This document shows positions 10,155 to 22,982 of a DNA stretch of 64,000 nucleotides, in pieces; position 1 is the first letter of the stretch; each line of letters begins with the position of its first letter. The DNA lies in NCBI GenBank assembly GCA_003290165.1, contig QNQO01000522.1, positions 620,001 to 684,000 of the forward strand, in the 5' to 3' direction. Source of the stretch: Berberis thunbergii. Its lineage: Eukaryota; Streptophyta; Magnoliopsida; Ranunculales; Berberidaceae. The notes beneath the pieces were generated by a model. The model had not been told where the DNA came from. It did no database searches and worked only from the letters and a program-made list of their open reading frames with translations. The translations under genes were made by a program, and so were the position numbers.

Positions 10155-11670
10155 TAGTGTTTGGCGATCAGGCTGAAAAGTAGTGGTCTCGTGGCAAGCC
10201 ATCGATATCAGTTCAAGACTGACTAGGCTCCCACCTTCCGAATCGTTTACGACCAAGCAAAGTGGACAACAGATTCAGGGAGTAAAAGTTTGGCGACCAG
10301 GCTGAAAAATAGTGGTCCCGTGGCAAGCCGTCAGAATCAGTTCAGGATGACCAGGCTCCCACCTTCCGAATCGTTTGGTAAGTAAAAGTTTGGCAACCAA
10401 GCTGAAGAGCAGTGGTCTCGTGGCAAGCCATCGAAATCAGTTCAGGACTGACTAGGCTCCCACCTACGAACCATGTACACCCTCCCCGCATGGTGGGAGC
10501 TACGAATTCGAGGAGTTTGGCTACTAGGCTGAAAAGCAGTAGTCCCGTGACAAACATCGAAATCAGTTCGGGACTTACTAAGCTCCCACCTTCCAAATTA
10601 TCTACACCTGTGCGCATCCGACTACGTGTTCGGCGGCCACGCTGAAAAGCAGTAGTTCTGTGGCCATCAAAATCGGGTCATGGCTGACTGAGCTCCCACC
10701 TTCTAGACTATCTACACCCTCGCAACGCAGGCTACAAGTCCATGTTTGGTGATTTGGCGACCACACTAAAAAGCAGTGATCCCGTGGTGAGCCATTGGAA
10801 TCAATTCAAGACTGACTAGGCTCCCACCTTCCAGACTATCTACACCCTCACAGTGGAGACTACAAGTCCATGTTTGGTGATTTGACGGCAATGCTAAAAA
10901 GCAGTGGTCCCGTGGTGAGCCATCTAAATCAGTTTGGGACTGACTAGGTTCCCATCTTCTAGACTTTCTACACTCTCGTTGTGGGGGCTACAAGTCCAGG
11001 TTTGATTAGAAACTTTCGTTGCTAGTCGTCACCAACTAGGCTTACCAAATTAGGTTCGGCGATCATTGGCTGCGAAGGGGGCAATAATCCTTGGCGAGTC
11101 GTTATTACCAGGCGTGGTAGCACTGATTAGACTCTCACTTCCTAAACTGTCAATGTAGCGCTAAGCGTATTAGGTGTCGGGTTGACTGAGCTCCCACCTT
11201 TTAGACTATCTACACCCTCACAACGCGGGCTACAAGTCCATATTTGGTGATTTGGCGACCACGCTGAAAAGCAGTGGTCCCGTGGCGAGCAATTGGAATC
11301 AGTTTGGGACTGACTAGGCTCCCACTTTCCAGACTATCTACACCCTTGCAGTGAAGACTACAAGTCCAAGTTTGGTGATTTGGCGGCAATGGTCCCGTGG
11401 TGAGCCATCGAAATCAATTCAAGACTGACTAGGCTCCCATCTTCCAGACTATCTACACCCTCGCAGTGGGGGCTACAAGTCCAAGTTTGATCAGAAGCTT
11501 TCGTTGCTATTCGTCACCAGCTAGGCTTACCAGATTAAGCTCGGCGATCATTGGCAGCGAAGGGGGCAATAATCCCTGGCGAATCGTTACCAGGCGTGAT
11601 AGCGCTGATTAGACTCCCACTTCCTAAACTATCGATGCAGCGCTAAGCAGATTAGGTGTCGGGTTGAATC
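10155..11670. repeat. Degenerate tandem repeat field with a roughly 500 bp higher-order duplication
   Basis: Units of about 100-130 bp recur at about 10159, 10288, 10388, 10515, 10628, 10752, 10880, 11252 and 11380. Each contains GGCGACCAGGCTGAAAAGCA-like sequence, AGTGGTCCCGTGG, a GACTGACTAGGCTCCCACCT block and CTATCTACACCCTC. A distinct 190 bp segment (TTTCGTTGCT, GGCGATCATTGG, GAAGGGGGCAATAATCC) occurs at 10980-11180 and again at 11480-11665, so a block of about 500 bp is itself duplicated. There is no coding content. Tandem repeats between pol and the 3' LTR are known for Tat/Ogre-type gypsy elements, which fits this position. Confidence 0.85.
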
Positions 11671-12016
11671 AGAAAATGTTATCATCAGTTTTGGTTGACT
11701 AAGCTTGCCTAGTTTGATATGAGATTCCGCCTGTAAGGGGCATGTGAACCTAATCCATCCGCCCACTGCATGGGGTGGGCGAAGTTTCATTTAATCAACT
11801 AGTGATTTGTAAGTACGATCTGTATGTCAGGATTGACTAGGATTTCTTATGTTCGTGCCAAACATGTGGTAGAATATTGTTTGAGTGATAGACTGAGCCC
11901 ATGGGCCCGCAGAAGAAGGGCTAGGGCACAGTGCGCTGTGTGTACGGCGTAAATCACGTGGTAGCACGTGTACGACATAGGTTGTGCCACAGTTGAGTAT
12001 TGGTTACTCCCCTCAA

Positions 12017-12128
12017 TTGATGTGGTTGCGTGCAGCGCCATTAATGTGAATGACGTGGTCTGCACAGTTTCCTTGATGCGGTTGCGTGTAGCGCCATTAA
12101 TGTGAATGACGTGGTCTGTGCAGTTTCC
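12017..12128. repeat. Two-copy 56 bp tandem repeat
   Basis: TTGATGTGGTTGCGTGCAGC starts at 12017 and TTGATGCGGTTGCGTGTAGC at 12073. Both continue through GCCATTAATGTGAATGACGT to CAGTTTCC. The copies differ at only a few bases. Confidence 0.9.
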
Positions 12129-13290
12129 TTAGGAATCGTCGTCTCCTCGTTTTTCATATTGTATTCAATGCTCGGTAGTTAATGTTGAAGTGCCCACTTG
12201 GTGAATCATCATGTCTATATAATAATGTTTTCCAATCATTATAGGCAATATCTTTCGCAAAGCTTATCTCCTGTAATGTTCTTGCTTGAAGAGTGTTTTG
12301 GATTTTCCAAAGACAGAAAAAAAAATCTTTTTGATTTTCCAAAGGCTGAAGGTGGATTTCCGTCTTTAGAATCTTCGAATGTTCTGACATTTACAAAGGT
12401 CAGACACGGAAATAGTTGTTATGTGTGGTCACCTGCTATGGGTGAGCATGTAGTTGATCTGTTGAAGTCTTGTAATTTCTTCTCATATCGAGAAGAAGTA
12501 GTACGAGCGCTTTCTCAATGGAAGAATTTGTTGTTAATGCGTTGGTGCCTTATCGTTGTTCCTGAATGTTTGATCTCAGATATAGCACCAGCGTTCAACT
12601 CTGCGATGGTTGCCTCCCCCACTTCTCGATAAATCTCGTTGCCTTGCTCAGGAATTCTGAATCTCGAGATGAAGAGGAGTTCGACATGGTCCATGAATTG
12701 GGCCATTGACTCATGGACGCCCTTCTAATCCCTGCACCCGGAAGGTGCACTCTACTTGCGTCCACCTGATACTTGTCCCAGGTTCACTTGTTTTGCTAGA
12801 TTGAGCACGTGAGTTGGTCGTATCTAGTTGTGGCTTATCGCGGGTCCCTTGGTTGCTGATTTTGTATCCCCACAGACTATATTTGAGGATCACGTTCACT
12901 GGATCATGGTCTTGTTTGCGGGTTGCTTGTTTTGGTCCGCTCGCGTCGCTTATGTGATCAGACAGTTTAAGCAAGTCCTCGCTTCATTTTGATCAGATGC
13001 CTTAATATGCCATTTTGTGTATCTCGTTCGCTTATCTTTGTTGTCGCTTGCAAATTGCTCGCAACGAAGGGTTTGCAAGTTTTCGTCGAACGCTGTCCAT
13101 AGTAGAATTGTCTAAGCGAGTCTTTTACTACAGTTCACATTGTATTCAGATGCTTGTAGTGCTTAGTCTTTTATATTCGCATCAAAGTGTTCGTGATATG
13201 TAGCCTTTTGTATTTGCCTCAGTGTTTGTTGTTATATCTTTCAATAATCAATAGAATTTGTTTTTCGTAATTCTTCCTTTATTTCTTAAA
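12129..13290. other. Unassigned retroelement-like region; one 144-codon frame of unknown nature
   Basis: The longest frame (plus strand, 12198-12632) reads through LLEECFGFSKDRKK and ALSQWKNLLLMRWCLIVVPE. I do not recognise a domain. There is no start context, signal peptide or repeat. The sequence lies between the tandem array and CACTA-like subterminal DNA. It is probably non-coding or 3' sequence of the old gypsy element. No reverse transcriptase or integrase motif is visible on either strand. Confidence 0.3.
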
Positions 13291-13429
13291 TAATTGCAAA
13301 TCACATAAGTTTTTTAAGAACTAAAACTCAATATTGACAATGGAAAGGAAAACAAACATCTTAAAGCAAACTAACTATAGACAGAGAGAAATTGATCCTA
13401 GCCTTGAAGTGAATTCTATATACAACGTC

Positions 13430-13745
13430 CATCGGCACGTCAAGGAATCAAGAATCGTTATAAGTGTTGAGCATTTTACGACGTGCATTTTTGCGACAAC
13501 AAATCATGTCCTTATAAGTTTCATATAATTTGTTGATATACATAACGACCTGAGTTGCACGTCGTGTCTTCAATGTCGCCCTTGGCAGTCATTAAAAATG
13601 TAAAGCAACGACGTGCTTTAAATGTCATTGGGCAAGACGTAAATGATGAATAACTTGCTGATCATGACTTAACTAATCATTGAGGACATGTATTGCACGA
13701 CGTCTTATTGCAAAAGATGACGCCAAATGCACGTCAAATGGTTTG
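13430..13745. repeat. GACGTGC-type subterminal motif cluster (left)
   Basis: GCACGTC, CGACGTGC, GCACGTCG, GACGTGC, GACGTAAATG, CGACGTC and GCACGTC occur within about 320 bases in both orientations. The cluster resembles the one at 23640-23785. Such motif clusters bind the CACTA-encoded subterminal protein in known elements; here only the motif density is seen. Confidence 0.5.
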
Positions 13746-14053
13746 CTAAAATAAAATTAATATGTATATATATGCACCCACATCACCTTATCTATGCACC
13801 CTACTAACGTACCCCAATTTTGAGCCTCTAGCTAATAAACCTATTTGTACCCCCCATCCAGTGCCCACAACACCTATACATGTGTCCACACCTAGTACTT
13901 GTGCCTTACCCAACAAACCATCTCCACCTCAACATCATCATCTGCACCAAAAAAATGAACATATTGAACATTATCACCAACAAGCCAAAAAGAGACCTGA
14001 GCGAAACCCCCAAACAATCTCCTCCCCAAACCCAAAAAAGAGTAATTTTATTA

Positions 14054-14255
14054 AGAGCAGTTCTAAATGTCGAGGAAACAGGCGAGGAAATGGGCGAGGT
14101 CAGCAACGTGGCGGGGTGGAGACCGTCCACTCCGCTCGGGATGCGCACACCAAAAACGACGGCATGCATCCCGAGCGGAGTGGACGGTCTCCACCCCGCC
14201 ACGTCGCTGACCTCGCCCATTTCCTCGCCTGTTTCCTCGACATTTAGAATTCCTG
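14054..14255. mobile_element. Near-perfect hairpin MITE (84 nt arms)
   Basis: The arms 14061-14144 and 14166-14249 are inverted copies that differ at one base (A/G, in GTCAGCAACGTGG versus GTCAGCGACGTGG). They are separated by a 21 nt spacer. Arm ends read TTCTAAATGTCGAGG. The element is flanked by TTTTATTA on both sides (14046-14053 and 14256-14263), a candidate 8 bp TSD. It is much more GC-rich than its surroundings. There is no coding capacity. Frames that cross it, such as a proline-rich one starting at 13762, are incidental. Confidence 0.85.
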
Positions 14256-14263
14256 TTTTATTA

Positions 14264-15138
14264 AAGTACTTCAACCTGCCAAGCAAGCACACCCAACATC
14301 ACAAAGGTTGAATAGATACAAGTGTTCAATACATCCCTTCATTTTGGGGCTTTATACTGGGTTTCTTATTCACTATGATACTAAACAGGCCTAACATATG
14401 TCATATTAACTTGTTTACAAAACATGATGGAACCGTTATTCAAGCAAATAAATATTATCGAAAGCTCACCAAAACGCTTATCAAGCATTGATTTTGAAGA
14501 GTGGCTTTCAAGACTCAAGGTTGTCATTGCTTGTTCCCTCAAGATTTCCACCCCACAAAAGGAACACAAATCTAGGAAAATAAACACCATAAATATCATT
14601 AGAGAATAATTCAAACAAATGATAAAAAAAACAGAACAGATGATGAAAATACAATATTCTAAAGAGGAGAATCACCTTCAGAAACCATTCCCTCATCACC
14701 ATGACATCTGAATTATGAGAACAATAGTACCCAACAAAAGTTGTATCCTATTTAATGCTCTAGATGTTAATGCAAGAACTCAGAACTTAACAACAACTAA
14801 GTAGCATCATACTATGAAATGAAGCAAATAGGAAATAAACAACTCGAAAGTTTTAGCAGTAACCTTATACCACGAAACAATGACATTACCAAATTTTACA
14901 TGAATGAGAAGTCCCTCCTCTATAACTCAAACCGGAATTTAGATCACTGTGATGCGGTGCTGGAACTTAGACCACAATTAAACATAAATTCTAAGCAGAG
15001 GATAAAAAAGATGGACAAAAGTTGATACTTGGTGGATGCCATTGTCCATGATAAAATCATGCACATAAAAAAACTAGCTGTGCTGAACCTGAACTAGCTG
15101 GCTGATGAACAACTGATATAGTCCTTGTACCCAACCCC
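14264..15138. other. No gene recognised between hairpin and ATG18-like exons
   Basis: This is AT-rich sequence without a supported exon. It may be downstream or intron sequence captured with the ATG18-like gene. Short minus-strand frames (14381-14614, 14508-14702) are hydrophobic, and I do not recognise them. Confidence 0.4.
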
Positions 15139-16190
15139 TCATTTTTTATTAAAAATAGATTCACTAAACTGAAGGTCCATACTTCCATCTGAAGGGGATA
15201 TCTCAAACATATGACTTGTTCCCCTCGAGGAACTAATCATTACGCAGCAGCTGTCCATGCTAAAACTGATGTCCTGGATGACCTGAATAAAAGATTTGAA
15301 ATATTGAAATTCAATATCATAGAAGTCAAAAGAAAGCACTAACAAATAAGATCAGAGATGTATGATTTTGGTATTGAGTAGAGATACTGGGTAGAACGGA
15401 AGTAACATCTACCGCATTAGTGAAGCCACGTTGCAGCCTGTAAAGATGTATATAAGAACCACAAGAACCAGATCCTGAGGCGTTGCCTGGGTGCAGTGGC
15501 ATTATTCAAAAACATTAATATTATGACCCTGATTTGATGCTATGACCAATAGGAGACCATTGGGATCAAAGCACAATGCTGAAATAGGGCGTTTATGTGC
15601 TCTAAATTGGGTTATAATAGATTTGTAGACAATATCTCTGACAATGACCGGCAGATAAACAAGTTCAGAGCTGAGCTAGTCATAAAAACTTAGAACGAGA
15701 AACAACAAGAAAGCATACCTTTACGTTACCGAAGATGATGGGCAATCACATCAGGTACTACTGTTTCGACCACCTAATGTGGATGAGATGTGAAAGAAAA
15801 CAACTTGTAGCAGGATGAAACTACCTATCTAAATTTCCATTCTCTATGCAAGAAAAAAAGAAGTAGAAAATACATTTTGACAGCAATCCAGCACTTGGCC
15901 TTGCATTTGCAAAGACAATTACTAACAGTAAGTTTATACAACAATACTTACCATTCCAACATTATTTGCATCCACGATGTGACCATTAACGGTGCCTCTG
16001 GTTTTAGAGCCAGGATATCTCGATCTTATTGACTTATTGCTATCAGGCAAAAGCTCAGTACAATATCTAGTCACCTTCTTATATCCCATGTCCCCTAGGG
16101 TAACTATACCAGCGGCATGTTGCTTGCTTGATTCCTTTGCATAATTGCCACCAGACTTCCATTTGAGATAGTGAGTGGTTCAGTGAACTG
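15139..16190 (-). pseudogene. ATG18-like (BCAS3-type WD40) autophagy gene fragment, minus strand
   Basis: Three exon blocks run on the minus strand. About 16185-15955 encodes a block with SSKQHAAGIVTLGDMGYKKV and TELLPDSN. About 15650-15405 encodes ITQFRAHKRPISALCFDPNG, GHNINVF, then (after a one-base frame change) HLYRLQRGFTNA. About 15290-15180 encodes QDISFSMDSCCVMISSSRGT. These match the middle of plant ATG18g/h proteins, beta-propellers that bind phosphoinositides during autophagosome formation. The blocks are separated by intron-like gaps, so the copy came from DNA and not mRNA. The N-terminal propeller and the C-terminus are absent and the frame is broken after HNINVF. It lies in the CACTA-like composite and is best read as a captured fragment. 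Confidence 0.82.
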
Positions 16191-16954
16191 GAACTGAGAA
16201 AGAAGCAAAATTTTCTAGAAACTCAAAGGAAACTAAATTTTCCAAAAACTCACCTTCTCTGAGTTCTTTGTAAAACCCCAAAAGGCAAGTTCTCACTACT
16301 CTTCGCCGTCAACAACTTATCACTAAACTCAATACTTCGTCACCATAACCGAACTTGCAGTTATAACTCCTCCCCACCCCCCCACCACTCAAAACCCTAG
16401 AACGAAGAAAGGATATCTCAAGAAAATTAACAAACATATTTCTAATCTAGAGAACAGAATAAACCTGAAAGCTCAACAATTTACTAATCTAACAAGCCCT
16501 AAAGAGTAAACCAAGCAGAAATAGACAGATAGTTAATTCAATGTTGTTTGAACCATTTCTATGTTGAAAATCACCAAAACAGCTCTGGTCTTCATCAAGT
16601 AAATAAGGTGTTGGCTACATGAAGACAAAATCTAGGTATGTTTCCTCCTTTAAAACGAGGGCCACTACAACATCAAACACTTATTTTGATCATGCTTCCA
16701 AGATTATATAAACAAAATGTAGTAGTGTCATTGTTTTCACTTGCTCGTCTGATGTTGAATGGTATCATTGGTTAGTAGACCACCAGGATCAAGAAGAGTT
16801 TGGACAAATCAATGACCGAAAAGGCCATTACTTGCTCACCATTGTCCTAGTGCTGGAGTTTGGCTTGGATTTTCATTTCCGCGACACTAATAACCTGATA
16901 TGATCTATGATTAAGATCATATCCTCGGAGAAAAGAATGAGAGTTGGTGCAGCA
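16191..16954. other. No assignable gene; possible exon border on the minus strand
   Basis: On the minus strand a stretch ending AACTCAGAGAAGGTGAGTTT near 16245-16265 looks like an exon end with a consensus splice donor, but the translation was not recognised. The rest is AT-rich. A CACTACAAC string at 16662 is discussed and rejected as a CACTA end. Confidence 0.35.
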
Positions 16955-19900
16955 GGCACGGAGCCACGTGGGGGCACCTGCCCCCACTGACTTTTGAGAG
17001 AAATTTTTTTTTTATACATACCCCAAATCTAGCTGAAAAGTTTTTCACCTTTTAGAAAAGCTCTACCTGTTCAGCTGTTCTTCACTTTCATTCACCTTCT
17101 TCATCTTCCTTCGTACGTACTTCGTGTTCAAGAACTGGAAGACTAGAAACACCATCTGTGGACTGTGAAATCTGTCTCCAGGTTTGAATCTATGAAATTT
17201 TCTTTTGGGGTTCTAAGGTTCTTGTTTAGTTCATTAGTTGTTAAAGCTTAATGGGTTTTTTTTTTGTATGAAAGTGATTTGATCTTGTTTGCCTGTTTGG
17301 GTTGTTTGTTTTTGTGATTAGAAGTCTGAGTTTTGGTTCAAAGTTTGGGTTTTGCTTTGATTTCAACAGGGTTTTTTGGTGTCTTCATTTGGGTGCTCTG
17401 TTTATGAGTTTTGGTTCAAAGTTATGTGCTCTGTTTGAAGACACCAAAACGCAAAACCCAATCTTTGAAACTCAGCTGTTTGGTAAATTGGTATATCAAA
17501 GTTTTTAATGTCCTAAAACTCAGCTGTTTGTGTCTTTGTGGCCTCACCATTCGATGTGATGGGTTCCTTCTCTTCCATTGTCATAAGTGTGAGGCAAAGA
17601 GCTTTCAAACTTAAGAAAGGGATTGAGAGATATGTTCTTTTCTTCTTTTAAGTTTTAGATTGGATGCAAGGTAGTAAGAATAAGGGACCAGATTATATGG
17701 TGGGTGTTTATGGTGCGAGCTTGATCATTGAGCAAGGGAAAGGGGTCGCTTAACGAAATGTGCGGATTCTACTGGGATTATTGAAAGCTGGAATCAAGAG
17801 CTTTATCATTTTTTTTCAAAAGTGTTTGCTGTTGGTTTGGGATCATATTCCTCACTTTCACATAATTTCCACAGAAGAATCCGACACTTTTCTATTGTAA
17901 AGCAAAGAACTTAAAGACCGACACAGACTGATATAGTATGTACAGATCCTATTTCAAAACAGTGAGTGGGTCTACTTTGAATCTCCCAAAGAGGTAATTT
18001 GTGAGTGTGTGAGTGGGTCTGCACTTCAGTTTTTTCAATGATTTAGAAGTGTGGGTGTGTGTCGAAATCTTGAAACTATGTTAAATTGAAGGAAACTTTT
18101 GATCTTGAAGTCCAATTAGTGCTCAAAGTAGCTAAAAAAGGTTTGGGGTTTACTTTTTTGTATTAGATAGTAAAACAATTGTGGCTGTAAAGATTCAATC
18201 TTTTCATCTTTGGAGAGGTTTCTGCCTTTCTGCATTGTTATTAGGTAAAGTTTCAATTTGCATGATATGTTTAATTTTCTATTCTGAGATCAAATTTGCA
18301 TTGTTGATATTTAGCTAATAGGTGTTGTTACAACCTTTGTCATATGTGCCATTGAATTTAGTTTTCTTCCTTTTCTCATTGAACTGCTTGTGTGTCAATT
18401 GCAGCTTTGAAAATCTTCAATTTTGGGCGTTTTATTATTGGTGGCGATACTTCTATTGTGGACCTAGGTGCTTCATTAATAGAGGTATATTGGTTTGTTA
18501 TTTTGGAAATATGTATGATTTATTACATAGTTTATTACATGAAAATATAGTTTTAGTTTATTCATTTAAAGTTTTAGAATATATAAATATATAGAATGCA
18601 TTCTTATATAATCTTTGTTTTATTTCAGTTATGGATAAGTTTTTAAAAAGAAAGTCAGTAAGTGATTTACCACCTCCAGCACAAAATAAAGATGATCATA
18701 ATTTATCAGAACCAATCTCAAAGAAAAGTCATTTAGAGGTTGACCTATCAAATCTTCCAACTGATCCTGGTTTAAGAATTCGTATTTCTAATTACCATCC
18801 GAATGATCAAGAGTTTGTTAGAAGAGCTTATTTGCAAAGGGGTCCATGTCAGCCAATAAACTACACATTCCCACAAAAAAAATAGGAGGTACGCTACGTC
18901 GTTTTAATGTAACTTGGTTTACGGAGTATAAGAGTTGGCTGGAGTATAGCATAACAAAGGATGCTGCCTTTTGTCTCCATTGCTATCTTTTTAGAAGTGT
19001 CGGAATCGGAGAACAAGGGGGTGGTGATTGTTTTGTTGGTGAATGATTCAGTAATTGGAAAAAAAAAAGACTTACTACTCATGTAGGAAAGCCTAATAGT
19101 TTGCATACTCAAGCTTATATGAAGAGTCAAAGTTTAATGAAACAAAAACATCATATCCAATCATTTTTATCTAAACAATCAGATGCAGAGAAAATGGAAT
19201 ACCGGGTTCGTTTATCAGCTTCAGTTGATTGCATTCGGTTTCTTCTGCGACAAGGGTTGGCTTTTCGTGGTGGTGATGAATTAATAAATTCAATTAACCA
19301 TGGAAATATTTTGGAGCTTTTACAATATACAGCTAATCACAATGAAGAGATCAAGAGCGTGGTTCTAAAAAATGCTCCAGAGAACCACAGACTCACTGCA
19401 CCTGATATTCAAAATGATATTACACGTGCAGCTGCATGTGAGACCACTCTTGCTATACTCAAAGATCTTGGAGATGCATTCTTTGCCGTTTTAATTGATG
19501 AGTCTCGTGATGTATCAGTTAAAGAGCAAATGGTTGTTGTCTTGCGCTATGTGAACAAGAAGGGATGTATAGTTAAACGTTTCCTTGAAATTATGCATGT
19601 TACTGAAACAAAGGCAATTTCACTCAAGACAGCACTTGTTAAAAATGTTTTCTGATCATAAGTTGAATATAACGAGGTTACGTGGCCAAGGTAATGATGG
19701 GGGCGAACAATATGCAAGGCGAATTTAAAGGAGTTAAATCTTTGATTCTCAAGGAAAATAAGTCTGCATTTTATATACATTGTTTTGCGCATCAGCTTCA
19801 GTTAGCGCTTGTACATGTTGCAAATAATCATCCTCAGATTGCTTTGCTCTTCAACTTGGTTTCAAGTGCGGTGAACATTGTTGCACCCTCATGCAAGCGT

Positions 19901-20852
19901 CAGGAAATTTTTCGAGACAAACAAGCTGTTAAAATTCTTGAAAAACTCAATAGTGGCGAACTATCAAGTGGTCAAGGGTTGAATCAAGAAACCAATCTCA
20001 AACGACCTGGTGATACACGTTGGGTCTTAAATCCGCTTTGATGAGGTGAACACCGAATTGCTTCTTTGTATGGCATGCTTAAATCCAAGTGATTCTTTTT
20101 CAGCTTTTGATAGTCAGCGGTTGATTCGGCTCGCTCAATTTTATCCAGCTGATTTTTCAAATGTTGATCTTATGGTACTTCATGATCAATTGGAAACTTA
20201 TGTTATTGATATGCGTTCCAACAATGAATTTTCAAATGTCAATGGACTCAGCGGTTTAGCTAAGAAGATGGTTGAGACCAAGAAGGAATTTGTCTATCCC
20301 CTGGTTTATTTATTCATAACATTGTCACTCATCCTACCAGTTGCCACCGCTTCAGTTGAGAGAGCATTTTCTGCTATGAATATAGTGAAGAGTCGGTTAC
20401 GAAATCGAATGAGAGATGATTGGATGAATGATTGTTTAGTTACGTATATTGAAAAGGAAATTTTTGATGGCATTGACAATGAAGCAATCATGAAACGATT
20501 TCAGGGTATGAAAGCGCGTCGAAGCCAGTTGTAATATTTTTTTATTCTAACTGGGGAGGGGAGGGGGGAGATAGAGTTTTTTGGTATTCATGGATGTAGA
20601 TATGTAAAAGTTCAAATTATAGAACTCTATTTTTGTATATCCAAAGTGGTCTTCATCCTTTTTTTGAATGAAAATCTTTTATTATATTAGATGAATTTTG
20701 TATAGTCATTTATCTCTTGTTCAAGTTATAAAAAAAAATATATATATATATATATATGTTAAAGTAACTAATTTTTATATTATATTTATCATATTTAATT
20801 AATTATGACATCACTCCGCCCTCCCTCAACAAAAATCCTGGCTCCGTCACTG
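16955..20852 (+). mobile_element. hAT transposon with 8 bp TSD TGGTGCAG
   Basis: The left end is CAGGCACGGAGCC and the right end, read inward, is CAGTGACGGAGCC, an imperfect terminal inverted repeat. TGGTGCAG lies directly outside both ends (16947-16954 and 20853-20860), a perfect 8 bp TSD. The 3898 bp element holds about 1.65 kb of non-coding 5' sequence, a degenerate TTF-finger transposase gene on the plus strand and a short AT-rich 3' tail with a TATATATA run near 20740. It is inserted in the CACTA-like composite. Confidence 0.96.
18631..20534 (+). pseudogene. hAT transposase, TTF-type zinc finger / DUF4371 / dimerisation type (degenerate)
   Basis: The start at 18631 follows a plausible acceptor (TTTATTTCAG) and gives MDKFLKRKSVSDLPPPAQNK. 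A TTF-type finger region follows (WFTEYKSWLEYS, AFCLHCYLF), then DUF4371-like sequence (FLLRQGLAFRG, VLIDESRDVS), the hAT core (HCFAHQLQLALV) and, at 20290-20440, the C-terminal dimerisation block (PVATASVERAFSAMNIVKSR). Breaks seen: a frameshift in an A-run near 18880, a stop at 19045 where the family has Gly, a frame change near 19640-19690, and a missing segment between GDTRWVL (20030) and NTELLLC (20049), where intact relatives have many more residues. It is the former transposase of the surrounding element and cannot be functional. Confidence 0.93.
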
Positions 20853-20860
20853 TGGTGCAG

Positions 20861-22186
<1,326 letters not shown>

Positions 22187-22982
22187 CTGCATAATTGAAA
22201 AAATCTATGTTCAGAGATCAAAATAACAAAGGGTTCCAAGCTTTATAGGATCAACTACAAAAACTCACGCTCTTAGAATCAGAAAAAGGACCCAATTCAA
22301 ATAAATAGACCAACTCAAAAGACTTTGCAATCATTCAAAAGGGAAACCCCACAACATATACAAAATCAAAACATAGCTCAATTAGGTCCAAATCATGAAA
22401 CCCCTAAATTCTGACCAGGTTTTACACCCTAATATGATTTGAAGCCAACAAGAAAGCCTATATATTCATATTGAACAGATCTAAAAAATGCAAATCGACC
22501 ATCAAGTGAATAAAACCCCACTTTTCAATTGGAAACAACAAATTAGGTCTTAGATCAAACCAAAACCCCAATTTCCGATCCAAAACGACCCCATACAAGA
22601 GACCCTATATTTTTAATTGAAAATCACAATCAGGTGTAAGATCAAATAAAACCCCACTTTTCAATTGGAAACAACAAATTAAGTCTTAGATCAAACCAAA
22701 ACCCCCAATTTCCGATCCAAAACGACCCCATACAAGAGACCCTATATTTTTAATTGAAAATCACAATCAGGTGTAAGATCAAACAAAACCCCCAATTTCA
22801 TATTCAAAACAATGACAACATCACCTAATCCCGACAGAAACCCTAAATCCACAAATCCAGATCTATGATTTACGGATTTAAACCATAATTAGACCACTAA
22901 TTACTAATTACTCATGTAAACAGATCAGTTGAAGAACGAAGATCGAAATCAGAGAACAAAAGCGAAGAGAAATCTCTCTTAC
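22187..22982 (-). other. Leader intron of the polyubiquitin pseudogene
   Basis: On the minus strand the donor (CTCTCAAG/GTAAGAGAG) lies near 22982 and the acceptor (CAATTATGCAG) directly before the ATG at 22186. A long intron just upstream of the start codon is typical of plant polyubiquitin genes and often raises expression. It contains a recent 136 bp tandem duplication (22511-22783). Confidence 0.7.
22511..22783. repeat. 136 bp tandem duplication within the ubiquitin leader intron
   Basis: TAAAACCCCACTTTTCAATT begins at 22511 and again at 22647. The copies run almost identically through TTTCCGATCCAAAACGACCC to GGTGTAAGATCAAA. Only about two differences are visible, so the duplication is young relative to the stops in the gene. 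Confidence 0.95.

Noticed and set aside
10342..10645. Frames on both strands within the tandem-repeat field
   Set aside because: They are repeat-derived, lack a domain, and are broken between units.
13762..14311. Overlapping proline-rich frames on both strands as genes
   Set aside because: They run through the hairpin MITE, where the inverted arms create matching frames on both strands.
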